From Alloacidobacterium dinghuense (GTDB lineage: Bacteria > Acidobacteriota > Terriglobia > Terriglobales > Acidobacteriaceae): a stretch of DNA of 64,000 nt. The notes under the pieces are model-generated. The model was not told where the DNA came from. It worked only from the letters and a program-made list of their open reading frames with translations, and searched no databases. The stretch covers positions 1,860,001 through 1,924,000 of the forward strand of contig NZ_CP060394.1 in NCBI RefSeq assembly GCF_014274465.1, given 5' to 3'. Positions 17,468 through 26,427 of the stretch are shown here, in pieces. The stretch's first letter is position 1; every line of letters begins with the position of its first letter. The position numbers and the translations under genes were made by a program.

Positions 17468-18850
17468 ATGTCTGGTTTGCTGCTCTTCCGGTTCGTTTCG
17501 ATCGCGCTGCTGATTCTCGCCAACGGATTCTTCGTCGCGGCGGAATTCGCGCTCGTCAGCGTGCGCGAGACCCGCGTCGAGCAACTGATCGCGCAGCGCC
17601 GTCCCGGGGCGCGGACCGTTCGCCGCCTGCAGCAGAATCTGGACGATTTTTTACCAGCCGTTCAATTTGGTGTAACACTCTGCAGCCTGGCTCTCGGCTG
17701 GATCGGCGAACCAGTCGTCGCTTCTGTTTTCCGTGAATGGCTGTCGTATTTGCCGCACGTGAATATCTATGCCCACCTGATTGCCGTCCCAGTGGCGTTT
17801 GCTCTGATTACCTATTTCCATGTGCTGCTCGGCGAGCTCGTGCCAAAATCACTCACGCTGCGCAAGGTAGATCAGGTGGCGCTCGGCGTTGCGGGACCCA
17901 TGGACGTCTTCATCCACCTTACGCGTCCAGCGGTGCGACTGCTGAATATCTCCGCAGCCTTCGTCCTGCGGCTTTTTCGCGCCCAGAGGGTTCACGAGGG
18001 CACCGTTCATTCGCCGGAAGAACTGAAGCTCATCGCAACTGCGGCACGGCGCGTCGGCATGCTGCCTGAGTTTCAGGAAGCGCTCATACACCGCGCCGTC
18101 GAAGTCAATGAGATTCCAACGCGCGAGATCATGACACCCCGGCAACGCATCTTCTCCCTTCCGGCAGACATGCTGATCGAAGCAGCCAGCGCGCGCATCG
18201 TGGAAGAATTGCATTCCCGTATTCCGGTATACGATCCAGTGCGCGGGCCGGATCACATCGTCGGCGTCGTCTACTCGAAAGATATCTCCAGGCTCATGCA
18301 CTTCCGCGCTTCGGCCCGCACTCGCTTTGCTGATGCGCCGTTCACGGAGCTTCGTCTTCGGCAGGTGATGCGTGAAGTGCTGGTCGTACCAGAAACAAAA
18401 CCGGTCCTCGACCTCTTAATCGAATTCCAGCAGCGCCGGCGTCATCTTGCCATCGTGGTCGATGAATTCGGCACAACCGTCGGTTTGGTCACCGTAGAAG
18501 ACGCAATTGAGCAACTCGTCGGCGAAGTAGAGGACGAATTCGATGTCACAGCGAAGACCACACTCACCTCGGCGAGTGGAAGCGTGGTGCTCGACGGCGG
18601 CGTGAACCTGCGCGATCTGGAAACACAGATGAACTGGCATCTACCCCGCGATGGCGGCGTAGAGACTTTGGCTGGCTTCCTGCTCACGCGTCTCGGCAAG
18701 ATACCCAAGGGTGGAGAAACGGTCGAATTTGAAGGCCGCAAGATCACTGTCGCTGAGATGAACGGAAACCGCATCAGCAAGGTCGTCGTCGAAAACCACA
18801 AATCCCCGACTGACGAACAGGAGCCCTTCCAGCCGGAGAAAGCTTCCTGA
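17468..18850 (+). CDS. CNNM/CorC-family membrane protein with CBS domains
   Basis: The N-terminal DUF21/CNNM membrane domain (about residues 1-190; ANGFFVAAEFALVSVRETR, LGWIGEPVVA, LLGELVPKSLTLRK) is followed by two CBS domains (TREIMTPRQRIFSLPAD..., VMREVLVVPETKPVLDLL...) and a C-terminal transporter-associated domain with DEFGTTVGLVTVEDAIEQLVGEVEDEFD. The family includes magnesium/cobalt efflux proteins and the misnamed haemolysin TlyC/HlyC group; transport of Mg2+ is the best-supported role. Its TGA stop shares bases with the ATG of the following ABC permease gene (TGATG), which implies coupled translation. Confidence 0.87.
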   Translation: MSGLLLFRFVSIALLILANGFFVAAEFALVSVRETRVEQLIAQRRPGARTVRRLQQNLDDFLPAVQFGVTLCSLALGWIGEPVVASVFREWLSYLPHVNIYAHLIAVPVAFALITYFHVLLGELVPKSLTLRKVDQVALGVAGPMDVFIHLTRPAVRLLNISAAFVLRLFRAQRVHEGTVHSPEELKLIATAARRVGMLPEFQEALIHRAVEVNEIPTREIMTPRQRIFSLPADMLIEAASARIVEELHSRIPVYDPVRGPDHIVGVVYSKDISRLMHFRASARTRFADAPFTELRLRQVMREVLVVPETKPVLDLLIEFQQRRRHLAIVVDEFGTTVGLVTVEDAIEQLVGEVEDEFDVTAKTTLTSASGSVVLDGGVNLRDLETQMNWHLPRDGGVETLAGFLLTRLGKIPKGGETVEFEGRKITVAEMNGNRISKVVVENHKSPTDEQEPFQPEKAS

Positions 18851-19773
18851 TGCGGGCATTGCGGTCGCTAATCATGCGACTGGTGTATACCATCCCGGTT
18901 GTCTGGCTGGTGGTAACGCTGGTTTTTCTCCTGATTCACATTGTGCCAGGCGATCCTGTCGAGCAAATGCTTGGAGAGGGCGCCAGAGCGCAGGACATCG
19001 CAGCCCTGCGTCACGCATATGGGTTGGATATTCCGCTCGGCCAGCAATACATCCGCTATTGGCGTGGCGCGATCCACGGCGACCTTGGCCGTTCTGTTCG
19101 GTTAAACGATACCGTTACTCATCTGGTGCTCACCCGCTATCCATATACCCTGGAACTCACCGCTGCCGCGTTGACCGTCGCCTTACTGCTGTCAATTCCG
19201 GCAGGAATCTCGGCGGCGCTGCATCGCGGACGGTGGAAGGACAACGCAGTCGGCGTCATCAGCTTGCTTGGCTTGTCGTTTCCCGGGTTTGCCTTAGGCC
19301 CGATTCTGATCCTGTTGGTTTCGATCAAGCTGGGCTGGCTCCCGGTCAGCGGCGCCGGTGGTTGGGACCATCTCGTACTGCCAGCCATCACCATGGGCAG
19401 CGCGCTTGCTGCCATCCTCACGCGCATGGTGCGCACATCGATGCTCGAAGAGCTGGGCCAGGACTACATCCGTACCGCCAGAGCCAAAGGGCTATCCGAG
19501 CGAACGGTCGTCTATAAACATGCGCTGCGCAACGCAATGATTCCGGTGCTCACCTTGATCGGCCTGCAATTCGGAGCGCTGCTGGCCGGAGCCATCGTGA
19601 CCGAGACGATTTTCAGCTGGCCCGGGCTCGGACGCCTCACTGTCTCCGCTATCTCAAACCGTGACTATGCGCTCGTGCAGGGCTGCATCCTGGCCGTTGG
19701 GTTGACCTATGTACTGGTGAACCTGCTCACCGACGTGCTCTATATGGTCGTGAATCCGCGTATCCGGAATTGA
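18850..19773 (+). CDS. DppB/OppB-type ABC transporter permease (no partner visible)
   Basis: A 307-residue integral membrane protein of the dipeptide/nickel permease family. It has an N-terminal helix with VVTLVFLLIHIVPGDPVEQM, the DIPLGQQYIRYWRGAIHGDLGRS segment, and the EAA loop RTARAKGLSERTVVYKHALRNA, in which the ATPase docks, followed by FSWPGLGRL near the C-terminus. Normally dppB is followed by dppC, ATPase and a binding-protein gene, but here the next gene is a convergent phosphodiesterase and none of the partners is in the window. The start overlaps the CorC-like gene's stop (TGATG). It may use subunits encoded elsewhere. Confidence 0.88.
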   Translation: MRALRSLIMRLVYTIPVVWLVVTLVFLLIHIVPGDPVEQMLGEGARAQDIAALRHAYGLDIPLGQQYIRYWRGAIHGDLGRSVRLNDTVTHLVLTRYPYTLELTAAALTVALLLSIPAGISAALHRGRWKDNAVGVISLLGLSFPGFALGPILILLVSIKLGWLPVSGAGGWDHLVLPAITMGSALAAILTRMVRTSMLEELGQDYIRTARAKGLSERTVVYKHALRNAMIPVLTLIGLQFGALLAGAIVTETIFSWPGLGRLTVSAISNRDYALVQGCILAVGLTYVLVNLLTDVLYMVVNPRIRN

Positions 19774-19786
19774 TAGAAGTCATCCA

Positions 19787-20242
19787 TCAAACGATAGTTA
19801 CAAGTTTTGGCTCGACAACTTCGCCGCTGATATCAAGAAATCCAATCGAAACGGGCAGCGAAAAGCGGTGCGGTCCCGCACTGCCCGGATTAAAGTACAA
19901 CATGCGTTTCCTCCATTCGATCAACGGCTTGTGGGAATGCCCGCTGATAACAACGTGAATTCCGGCAGCAACCGGATCAAGATCAAGCGCTTGAAGGTCG
20001 TGCAGCATGTAAATGGAGCAGCCGCCGAGTTCAACCAATTCGATTTCCGGCAGTTTGGCGCAAGCGCCGCGCCGATCGACATTGCCTCGAATCGCTGTAA
20101 CTGGAGCGAGTTGCCGCAGCTCATCGAGAATCGCGGCATCGCCAACATCGCCCGCGTGGAGGATATGTTCGACGCCGCGAAGCGCCTCTACGGCTTCCAA
20201 CCGCAGCAGTCCGTGTGTATCCGAAATGACACCAATTCTCAT
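19787..20242 (-). CDS. YfcE/MJ0936-type metallophosphoesterase
   Basis: The 151-residue protein has the calcineurin-like phosphoesterase signature: GVISDTHG at the N-terminus, HAGDVGD, RGNVDRRG, SGHSHKP and a final FNPGSAGPHR. These supply the two-metal site (Asp, His, Asp, Asn, His, His). Length matches single-domain YfcE/MJ0936-like phosphodiesterases. The substrate is not known from sequence. It is convergent with the ABC permease gene, 13 bases away, and divergent from coaBC. Confidence 0.88.
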   Translation of the reverse strand: MRIGVISDTHGLLRLEAVEALRGVEHILHAGDVGDAAILDELRQLAPVTAIRGNVDRRGACAKLPEIELVELGGCSIYMLHDLQALDLDPVAAGIHVVISGHSHKPLIEWRKRMLYFNPGSAGPHRFSLPVSIGFLDISGEVVEPKLVTIV

Positions 20243-20346
20243 CTCTCAACTCACTCTAAATTACCCAATTCGTACCCGGATTTCCTCAGACGGCAGCCTG
20301 ATTTCTCAATAGGAACCGATCGTGAATCCAGCGTAAAATCACACAT

Positions 20347-21564
20347 ATGAAGGTCACAGTCGGAGTCTCTGGCGGCGTCGCTGCTTACAAGGCAGCTGAA
20401 CTTGTTCGCTCACTGCAGCGGCAGGCGCTGGATGTTCACGTGGTGATGACCGAAGCCGCGCAGCAGTTTGTACAGCCGCTCACTTTTGCTTCGCTCACGG
20501 GCCACAAAGTCATCACCAGCCTCTGGGCCGGCGACTCCGACGAGAGCAATCTCGATTCAGCAATCGAGCACATTGACGCCGCTCAGACAACGGATGCGCT
20601 GGTCGTGGCTCCGGCGACCGCAAACATTCTCGCCAAGTTCGCACATGGAATTGCCGACGACTTTTTGACCACGATGTACCTGGCCACGACCGCTCCGGTG
20701 ATCGTCGCTCCGGCAATGAACGTCAATATGTGGAACCATCCAGCTACGCGCGCAAACCTGTCGTTGCTTGAGGAGCGCGGCGTGCGCATCGTCTCTCCGG
20801 AGAGTGGTTATCTGGCGTGTGGCATGATCGGCAGTGGACGCCTTGCCGAGAACGACGCCATCGTGCAAGCGGTGCTCGACATCCTCAACCACCGCAACGA
20901 TCTGGCTGGCGAAACGGTGATGATTACTGCGGGCGGCACGCGTGAAGCCCTCGATCCGGTGCGCTTTCTGGGTAACCGTTCCAGCGGCAAAATGGGATAT
21001 GCCCTTGCCGACGCAGCCGCGAAGCGCGGAGCAAAGGTCATTCTGATTACCGCGCCAACCGCGCTGCGAGCCCCGGCAAACTGCGATGTCGTTCCTGTCG
21101 TCACGACAGAAGAGATGCGCGACGCGGTGCTCGGCAGGCTTGCCGAGGCGACCATCGTGATTAAAGCCGCTGCCGTAGCCGATTATCGTCCGGTAATGCA
21201 GGCCGAGCAGAAATTGAAGCGCAGCGGTCCTCTCACGATCGAGCTTCAACCAACCGAAGATATTCTGGCGGAAGTCGTTCGCTGTCGTCACGAGGGCATG
21301 CTTGTGATCGGCTTTGCCGCCGAAACCGAAAACGCCCTTGTTCATGGGCGCGACAAACTCCTTCGCAAAGGCGCCGATGCAATCGTCCTGAACGATGTTT
21401 CCCGGCCAGGTGTCGGTTTTGACTCCGATCGCAACGCCGTCACTTTTCTGACACAACAGACTGCGATCGACTTTCCGGAAATGAGCAAGCGTGAGCTAGC
21501 AGACCGTATTCTCGAAGAGGTCATGGCCTTGCGCCGTCCGCAGAAAGTGGTTGCAGAACGGTAA
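20347..21564 (+). CDS. coaBC: Phosphopantothenoylcysteine decarboxylase / phosphopantothenate-cysteine ligase (CoaBC)
   Basis: The N-terminal half is the flavoprotein decarboxylase CoaC: VGVSGGVAAYKAAEL, APATANILAKFAHGIADD, the APAMNVNMW loop with PAMN, and YLACGMIGSGRLAE carrying the catalytic Cys. The C-terminal half is the CoaB ligase: MITAGGTREALDPVRFLGNRSSG, KMGYALADAAAKRGA, AAAVADYRP and KGADAIVLNDVS. Together they convert 4'-phosphopantothenate to 4'-phosphopantetheine in CoA synthesis. At 405 residues it has the expected bifunctional length. The UDG gene begins two bases after the stop, so both genes are likely co-transcribed. Confidence 0.95.
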   Translation: MKVTVGVSGGVAAYKAAELVRSLQRQALDVHVVMTEAAQQFVQPLTFASLTGHKVITSLWAGDSDESNLDSAIEHIDAAQTTDALVVAPATANILAKFAHGIADDFLTTMYLATTAPVIVAPAMNVNMWNHPATRANLSLLEERGVRIVSPESGYLACGMIGSGRLAENDAIVQAVLDILNHRNDLAGETVMITAGGTREALDPVRFLGNRSSGKMGYALADAAAKRGAKVILITAPTALRAPANCDVVPVVTTEEMRDAVLGRLAEATIVIKAAAVADYRPVMQAEQKLKRSGPLTIELQPTEDILAEVVRCRHEGMLVIGFAAETENALVHGRDKLLRKGADAIVLNDVSRPGVGFDSDRNAVTFLTQQTAIDFPEMSKRELADRILEEVMALRRPQKVVAER

Positions 21565-21566
21565 CG

Positions 21567-22391
21567 ATGCCTCGCCTCGATTCCGAACAACAACAGGCAA
21601 TCGCCGCTCGCATACGTTACTATCGCGATCTGGGTGTTTTCGACTTCTATCGCCGCGGTGATGCCGTCGTCGAAGCCACGCCGGAGAACGTATCGTTGCA
21701 AGTTACAAATCCAGACGAAACCATGCCCAGAAAGCAGTCCCGCGTACAGTCTCAACCCTCAGTCAACGATCTTTTACCGGCAACACAGCCGGTCATTCCG
21801 CCAGCAGAGCGCGAGGGCGCGCTACGCGTCATCCGTGAAGACATCGGTGAATGCACTCGTTGCCCACTGGCATTTGCGGGGCGGCATACCATCGTCTTCG
21901 GGGAGGGCAATGCGAATGCGCGTCTCATGTTCGTCGGCGAAGGGCCGGGCGCTGATGAAGATGCGCAAGGCCGGCCATTTGTGGGCAGGGCGGGGCAGTT
22001 GCTGAACAACATGATTACGGCGATGGGGCTGAAGCGCGAAGACGTTTACATCGCCAATATCGTCAAGTGCCGTCCGCCGCAGAATCGAACCCCCGAGCCG
22101 GTTGAGGCAAACACCTGCTCGCAGTTTCTTTTTCGGCAGATCGACGTCATCCATCCGGAGATTTTGGTCGCCCTTGGCTCAACCGCTGCAACCTACCTGC
22201 TCGGCGGTAAGGCTCCGCTCAGTGCACTGCGTGGGCGTGTGCATGAGGCTCGCGGATCGAAACTGATCGTTACCTACCATCCTGCATATTTGTTGCGCGA
22301 TCCGCGGCAGAAGAAGGAAGCGTGGGCCGACCTGCAGATCGCAATGGCTGAGCTTGGCATGAAGCCTCCGAAGCGCACTCCGAGTGAGTGA
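21567..22391 (+). CDS. Family 4 uracil-DNA glycosylase (Fe-S type)
   Basis: The catalytic domain, from about residue 85, has the family 4 motif GEGPGADEDAQGRPFVGRAGQLL and the late VTYHPAYLLR motif with H238. Four cysteines that would bind the [4Fe-4S] cluster are at 96, 99, 168 and 184 (ECTRCP, VKCRPP, NTCSQ), as in thermophilic and many bacterial family 4 enzymes. The first 80 residues are a poorly conserved N-terminal extension (RIRYYRDLGVFDFYRRG...). It removes uracil from DNA in base excision repair. It is encoded immediately after coaBC. Confidence 0.9.
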   Translation: MPRLDSEQQQAIAARIRYYRDLGVFDFYRRGDAVVEATPENVSLQVTNPDETMPRKQSRVQSQPSVNDLLPATQPVIPPAEREGALRVIREDIGECTRCPLAFAGRHTIVFGEGNANARLMFVGEGPGADEDAQGRPFVGRAGQLLNNMITAMGLKREDVYIANIVKCRPPQNRTPEPVEANTCSQFLFRQIDVIHPEILVALGSTAATYLLGGKAPLSALRGRVHEARGSKLIVTYHPAYLLRDPRQKKEAWADLQIAMAELGMKPPKRTPSE

Positions 22392-22507
22392 GACTGGCAG
22401 TTCCGCCTTCACTCTACGCTAGTGTCTCTGCCCTGACTTGTGTCTCGGTTAGCGGGAAATGGCTGGATGACTTATACTGGCGTCGCTCTAAAGTAAGGAG
22501 AGCTTTT

Positions 22508-23302
22508 ATGAGCTCGTTTCCTCCTTCCTTGCCTGTCCCTCCGCTTCCAAGAGACCCATTCGCCGGACCCGAATGGGCGACGATACCGATCGCAGACAGG
22601 CCTGTTGTTATGGATCTGCTCGCTGGACTTTCAACGACCAAACTGCTCGAAACTTGCGGTTTGTGGAGCGAGGAAGATGCGCGCCGTATCGAACCGTTTC
22701 GAGGTCATGGTTTTCTTGATTTGAGAGGCACCTCGGCGGGAACAACTGATCGCCTGTTGAAATACATTCGCTATTTTTCGAATTTAGGTCATTTCCCGTA
22801 TTTCCTTCTTGACCAGCAGGCAAAGGCCGCGATTCTAGTTGGTCAGGCTGCGACGGCAAGACCGGGCCCGAGAAACCCTTTTCGAGCGGAAAAGCCGAAA
22901 GGCGTTGTGCCGTTTGTCATTATGATTAATGGCGAATGCCGTATCGGGCCCACGTTTAGACGTATCGAGATACGTCCGCTTCCGAGCACGGGGGTCAATC
23001 ATGCTTTTATTGCACAAATGGCCAGCCAAGTAGCGTTCGCCGGTGAACTGAAATTCGGTGGCATGGGTGAAGGCGCTGCTGGTGTGCTCATTAGCTGGTC
23101 AAATGAATCAGGTGGCTATCGATCTACTGGAAACGATGCGTACAAAGTTGGACTGCCGATGAATCTATTTAGCGGAAGGGGTCCGCTCTCTGCACCGAAA
23201 GATTTTGTGAATGCTTATGGCGCAGGGCGGTCAAAGATTAATTGGGGCAGGCATGGTCCACCAGAGAGCGCTCAGTCAAAAGGCGATTACTGGTATCGCT
23301 GA
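22508..23302 (+). CDS. Hypothetical protein, unrecognised
   Basis: Frame is open from 22388, but the ATG at 22508 is preferred: it follows TAAGGAGAGC at a good distance and the upstream part overlaps the UDG stop. The 264-residue protein begins with a Pro-rich segment (PPSLPVPPLPRDPF), has an LLAGLSTTKLLETCGLWSEEDARR helix, a middle region PFVIMINGECRIGPTFRRIEI and a Gly/Asn-rich C-terminus ending in KGDYWYR. There is no signal peptide, membrane helix or catalytic motif that I can name. Codon use is visibly less GC-rich than in coaBC and UDG, which hints at later acquisition. No function is proposed. Confidence 0.65.
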   Translation: MSSFPPSLPVPPLPRDPFAGPEWATIPIADRPVVMDLLAGLSTTKLLETCGLWSEEDARRIEPFRGHGFLDLRGTSAGTTDRLLKYIRYFSNLGHFPYFLLDQQAKAAILVGQAATARPGPRNPFRAEKPKGVVPFVIMINGECRIGPTFRRIEIRPLPSTGVNHAFIAQMASQVAFAGELKFGGMGEGAAGVLISWSNESGGYRSTGNDAYKVGLPMNLFSGRGPLSAPKDFVNAYGAGRSKINWGRHGPPESAQSKGDYWYR

Positions 23303-23409
23303 AACCTTTAGGTAAAACGGCGGGGAGACACGGCTGATCCTGAATACTCTCCCCTTGATTCTGCGGGTAGTCACGGAAAATAGCGAAATCTCCGCGTTCA
23401 CCAAGCAAA

Positions 23410-24153
23410 TTACCAGGGTAGAGCTTCACCCATGTGGAAGTAGCCGCCTGTCGGACCATCGGAAGCCAGCGTGGCGAGCTGGACGCTTGTTTTTGCGCCG
23501 TCTGGAAGTTCCATGGGCGCCGCATCTGTGCCCATGTCGGTCTTAACCCAGCCGGGATGTGCCGAATTCACCTTGATCTTTGTGTCGCGCAACTCATGCG
23601 CAAGATGCACCGTGAATGCGTTGAGCGCGGCCTTTGAAGCGTCGTATGCCAAGGCTTTGGCGCCATAGATAGGCGAATCTGGATCGGCGTGCAAAGTGAG
23701 GGATCCGAGGATGCTCGAAAGATTCACAATACGGCCTTCCGGAGCCTTCTTAATGAGCGGTAACAGAACCTGTGTTAATTCAATGGTGCCGAAGAAATTC
23801 GTATCGAATGTTTCGCGCAGGACGGCTTGCGTGACTGTGCTCGTGTTGTTCGGCGCCATGAATGTTTCCTTCGATACGCCGGCGTTGTTAATAAGGATGT
23901 CAAGCTTGCCATAATTCTTGTCAAAGTAATCGTAAGCTTCTTTGTAGTCGGCTGGCTTAGTGATGTCGAAGCGGATAACGTCCACGTCGGCGCCATCTGC
24001 GCGCAATTCTTTAGCGACCGCCTGTCCCTTCCCCAGATCGCGGGATCCGATCACAACTTTGATGCCGTCACCTTTCCCCAATTGACGTGCAGTTTCCAGG
24101 CCAATGCCCCTGTTTCCACCGGTAATAAAAGCAACCTTCTTTTCCTTAGCCAT
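23410..24153 (-). CDS. Short-chain dehydrogenase/reductase (SDR)
   Basis: The 247-residue protein has the classical SDR pattern: N-terminal TGGNRGIGLETA (TGxxxGIG cofactor loop), an NNAGVS motif, Ser in VNLSSILGS and a YDASKAAL catalytic Tyr/Lys motif. NADP(H) use is suggested by the Arg in the cofactor loop and a later GSRDLGKGQ. It resembles carbonyl reductase-like SDRs. It is divergent from the ferritin-like gene and convergent with the hypothetical gene before it. The substrate is unknown. Confidence 0.88.
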   Translation of the reverse strand: MAKEKKVAFITGGNRGIGLETARQLGKGDGIKVVIGSRDLGKGQAVAKELRADGADVDVIRFDITKPADYKEAYDYFDKNYGKLDILINNAGVSKETFMAPNNTSTVTQAVLRETFDTNFFGTIELTQVLLPLIKKAPEGRIVNLSSILGSLTLHADPDSPIYGAKALAYDASKAALNAFTVHLAHELRDTKIKVNSAHPGWVKTDMGTDAAPMELPDGAKTSVQLATLASDGPTGGYFHMGEALPW

Positions 24154-24389
24154 TTGATTAGGCCCTCCTGCTCAGTGTTCAGATGTTGCAACAGGAAATA
24201 GGATTCATACGAATCAGTTCAATGAAAATCAGACGGCTCATCAAAAAAAACCTTTACTCTGCCAATCCACTTACCACTTGCAGGCGTACTAAAAACGCCA
24301 GGGAATTGGGCGCCGTGATCGGGCCCATGAAAAACATCCGCAGGATGCGCTCCAGTTCTCCGGAAAATCCCTCCCTAGGAGACTGGATC

Positions 24390-25262
24390 ATGAATCTGTC
24401 CAAAGATACCGAAATCGTCATCCCGGCCAGCGACGGCTCATCCGGTATGTCACGTAGATTATTTTTCAAGCGCGCCACAATTGCCGGAGCCACAAGTGCG
24501 GTTGCACTCAGCGGCCTCGTCGGTCTGGGCGCTGCTTCCGGCCAGGAAGTCGATGCAGACGCAAGAGATGAACGCTTCGGTCCTCATTCGTTAAAGAAGG
24601 GCGACCACGACATTTTGGTTGCTGCCGAAGTTGCCGAGGCACTCGCGGTTACAACCTATTCCAACATCATCAATACCGCGCCGTTTTTCACAAGGCTTGA
24701 ATCCGACGATCAGGGCTACCTGATGGCTGCTCTGCAGGAAGAGATGTCCCACTACCTGCTGGAGCAGGAGGTCACTGACGAGTTCACCCCATTCACTTCT
24801 TTCTTCTATCCGCCCAAGATGTTTGCCGACGCGCAGACGACACTGAACACGCTCGTTACGCTGGAAGATGCATTCATTGCTGCTTATCTGGTGGGCGTGC
24901 GCAATTTCAGCACAACGCATCTGCGTGTGACTGCGGCACGCATTATGGGCATCGAGAGCGATCATCGCACGCTGGCACGCGTTATAGGCCCCGGCGTGGC
25001 GGCGCAGGACGCCGGCCCAATTGAGATGATCACCGGCGCTCAGGGAGTAGCAGAGAGCGTCGATCCCCCTAACAACAACGGCTATGAAAGAACCTTATGC
25101 TGGACCAACATCAATCAGGCACTTGCCGCACTCATGCCTTTCGTCGACAAAACTGCGGCCAAGAAGGCTGGATTTGATACCTCCAAATCGTATCCGTTCG
25201 AGCCGTTCAATCCGGTTCTGCCGAATCCCCTGGGCGAATTCATTTCTTTTAAAGGTTGCTAA
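24390..25262 (+). CDS. Tat-exported ferritin-like domain protein
   Basis: The ATG at 24390 lies 9-15 bases after a CTAGGAGA ribosome binding site and is preferred over the open frame from 24183. The N-terminus carries a Tat-type signal (SRRLFFKRA followed by a hydrophobic ATIAGATSAVALSGLVGLG segment). The body has two helical repeats of the ferritin-like fold: AAEVAEALAVTTYSNIINT, LMAALQEEMSHYLLEQEV, TLVTLEDAFIAAYLVGVR and ARIMGIESDHRTLARVI, supplying the Glu/His of a di-metal site. Such proteins (the ferritin_2/PF13668 type) are common in soil bacteria, with uncertain roles in oxidative stress or cuticle/spore-like layers. Confidence 0.82.
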   Translation: MNLSKDTEIVIPASDGSSGMSRRLFFKRATIAGATSAVALSGLVGLGAASGQEVDADARDERFGPHSLKKGDHDILVAAEVAEALAVTTYSNIINTAPFFTRLESDDQGYLMAALQEEMSHYLLEQEVTDEFTPFTSFFYPPKMFADAQTTLNTLVTLEDAFIAAYLVGVRNFSTTHLRVTAARIMGIESDHRTLARVIGPGVAAQDAGPIEMITGAQGVAESVDPPNNNGYERTLCWTNINQALAALMPFVDKTAAKKAGFDTSKSYPFEPFNPVLPNPLGEFISFKGC

Positions 25263-25377
25263 TGATGGCTGGCGGAAGACAGGGCCACGATGCGCGGCGT
25301 GGCCTTTGTCGCTTTCTGAATTGGGCTAGCGCGCGTGAGCGTGCTAAAACGTTGTCGTCAAGTATTTCGGAGCCAGC

Positions 25378-25749
25378 ATGCCACCCACACTCGCCAACGG
25401 AAAAATCTGCTACATCGAAATACCCGCAACTGACGTCGCACGCTCGGCTGATTTCTACAGCAAGGTCTTTGGCTGGCAAATCCGGCAACGAGGTGATGGC
25501 GCCACGGCTTTCGATGACGCAGTAGGCCAAGTGAGTGGCGCATGGGTCACGGGACGTCCGGCCGCCGCGCAGCCAGGTTTTATGATCTACATCTGGGTGG
25601 ACAGCGTCGCTGCAACCATCGATGCCGTCGTGGCGAATGGCTGCGAGATTGTGCAGCGCATCGGAGCAGACGCGCCCGAGATCACAGCGCGCTTCCGTGA
25701 TCCCGGAGGCAATGTTGTCGGTCTTTATCAGGAGCCGCCTCAGAGCTAG
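25378..25749 (+). CDS. VOC-family (glyoxalase-like) protein
   Basis: A single-domain 123-residue protein of the vicinal oxygen chelate superfamily. It has CYIEIPATDVARSADFYSKVFGW at the N-terminus, and IYIWVDSVAATIDAVVANGCEIVQ and FRDPGGNVVGLYQEP at the C-terminus, the usual beta-alpha-beta-beta-beta half. Short members of this group typically dimerise. It is 116 bases after the ferritin-like gene and convergent with ccmB at the end. No substrate can be named. Confidence 0.85.
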   Translation: MPPTLANGKICYIEIPATDVARSADFYSKVFGWQIRQRGDGATAFDDAVGQVSGAWVTGRPAAAQPGFMIYIWVDSVAATIDAVVANGCEIVQRIGADAPEITARFRDPGGNVVGLYQEPPQS

Positions 25750-25755
25750 GGCCAG

Positions 25756-26427
25756 CTATTCGGCGTGGAGGACGATCTCGAAAAGCAGGAGGCAGATGGT
25801 CGTGTAAATCACATCGTAGCCAGCCAGCAACTTGATCCAGAGCCCCGGATCTGACTCGCCCGTAAGGATCGCGCTCGCGCCGAGGACCATCGCCAGCAGC
25901 GCTGGAATGAACAGCGGGAAGAGAATCAGCGGCAGCAGCAGTTCGCGGTTGCGTGTGCGAATGGAGAGTGCAGCAAAGAATGTTCCATTCGCTACCAAAG
26001 CCCAGGTCCCCAGCGGCAGAACCAGCGCCAGCAGCCAGCCGTTTCCCAGGGCGTGCAGGTTGTAAAAAATGATGAAGACCGGCGCAAGAATCAACTCCAC
26101 TACCGTTACGAATAGAAAATTTGCCAGCACCTTGCCCAGAAAAAGCGAAGCCGCTGGGGCTGGCGTCATCCGCTGCGCGTCGAGCACCTGATGTCGCAGC
26201 TCCCGCGCCCACGCCTGATTCAGCGCCGACACCGACGCGAACATGGTAGCAACGCAGAGTATTCCACCCGCAATCTGTCGCGAAGACTCGCGCGTCGGAT
26301 CAAAGGCCAGGCTGAAAAGCACCACCACCAGCAATGCAAAGAAGAGCATGGAGTTGATGGCATCCTTCGACCGCCACTCCAGCCGCAGGTCTTTCAACAA
26401 ATGTGTAACAAAGTAAGGAGCCTTCAC
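25756..26427 (-). CDS. ccmB: Heme exporter membrane subunit CcmB
   Basis: The 223-residue hydrophobic protein has about six transmembrane segments and begins LLKDLRLEWRSKDAINSMLFFALLVVVLF, close to the CcmB consensus. It also has LNQAWARELRHQVLDAQRMTP and a GTWALVANGTFFAALSIRTRNRELLLPLILFPLFIP region. Together with CcmA it forms the ABC-type part of the system I cytochrome c maturation pathway. It is fourth in the ccmE-ccmA-ybaK-ccmB order and overlaps ybaK by ATGA. No ccmC follows in the window. Confidence 0.88.
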   Translation of the reverse strand: MKAPYFVTHLLKDLRLEWRSKDAINSMLFFALLVVVLFSLAFDPTRESSRQIAGGILCVATMFASVSALNQAWARELRHQVLDAQRMTPAPAASLFLGKVLANFLFVTVVELILAPVFIIFYNLHALGNGWLLALVLPLGTWALVANGTFFAALSIRTRNRELLLPLILFPLFIPALLAMVLGASAILTGESDPGLWIKLLAGYDVIYTTICLLLFEIVLHAE

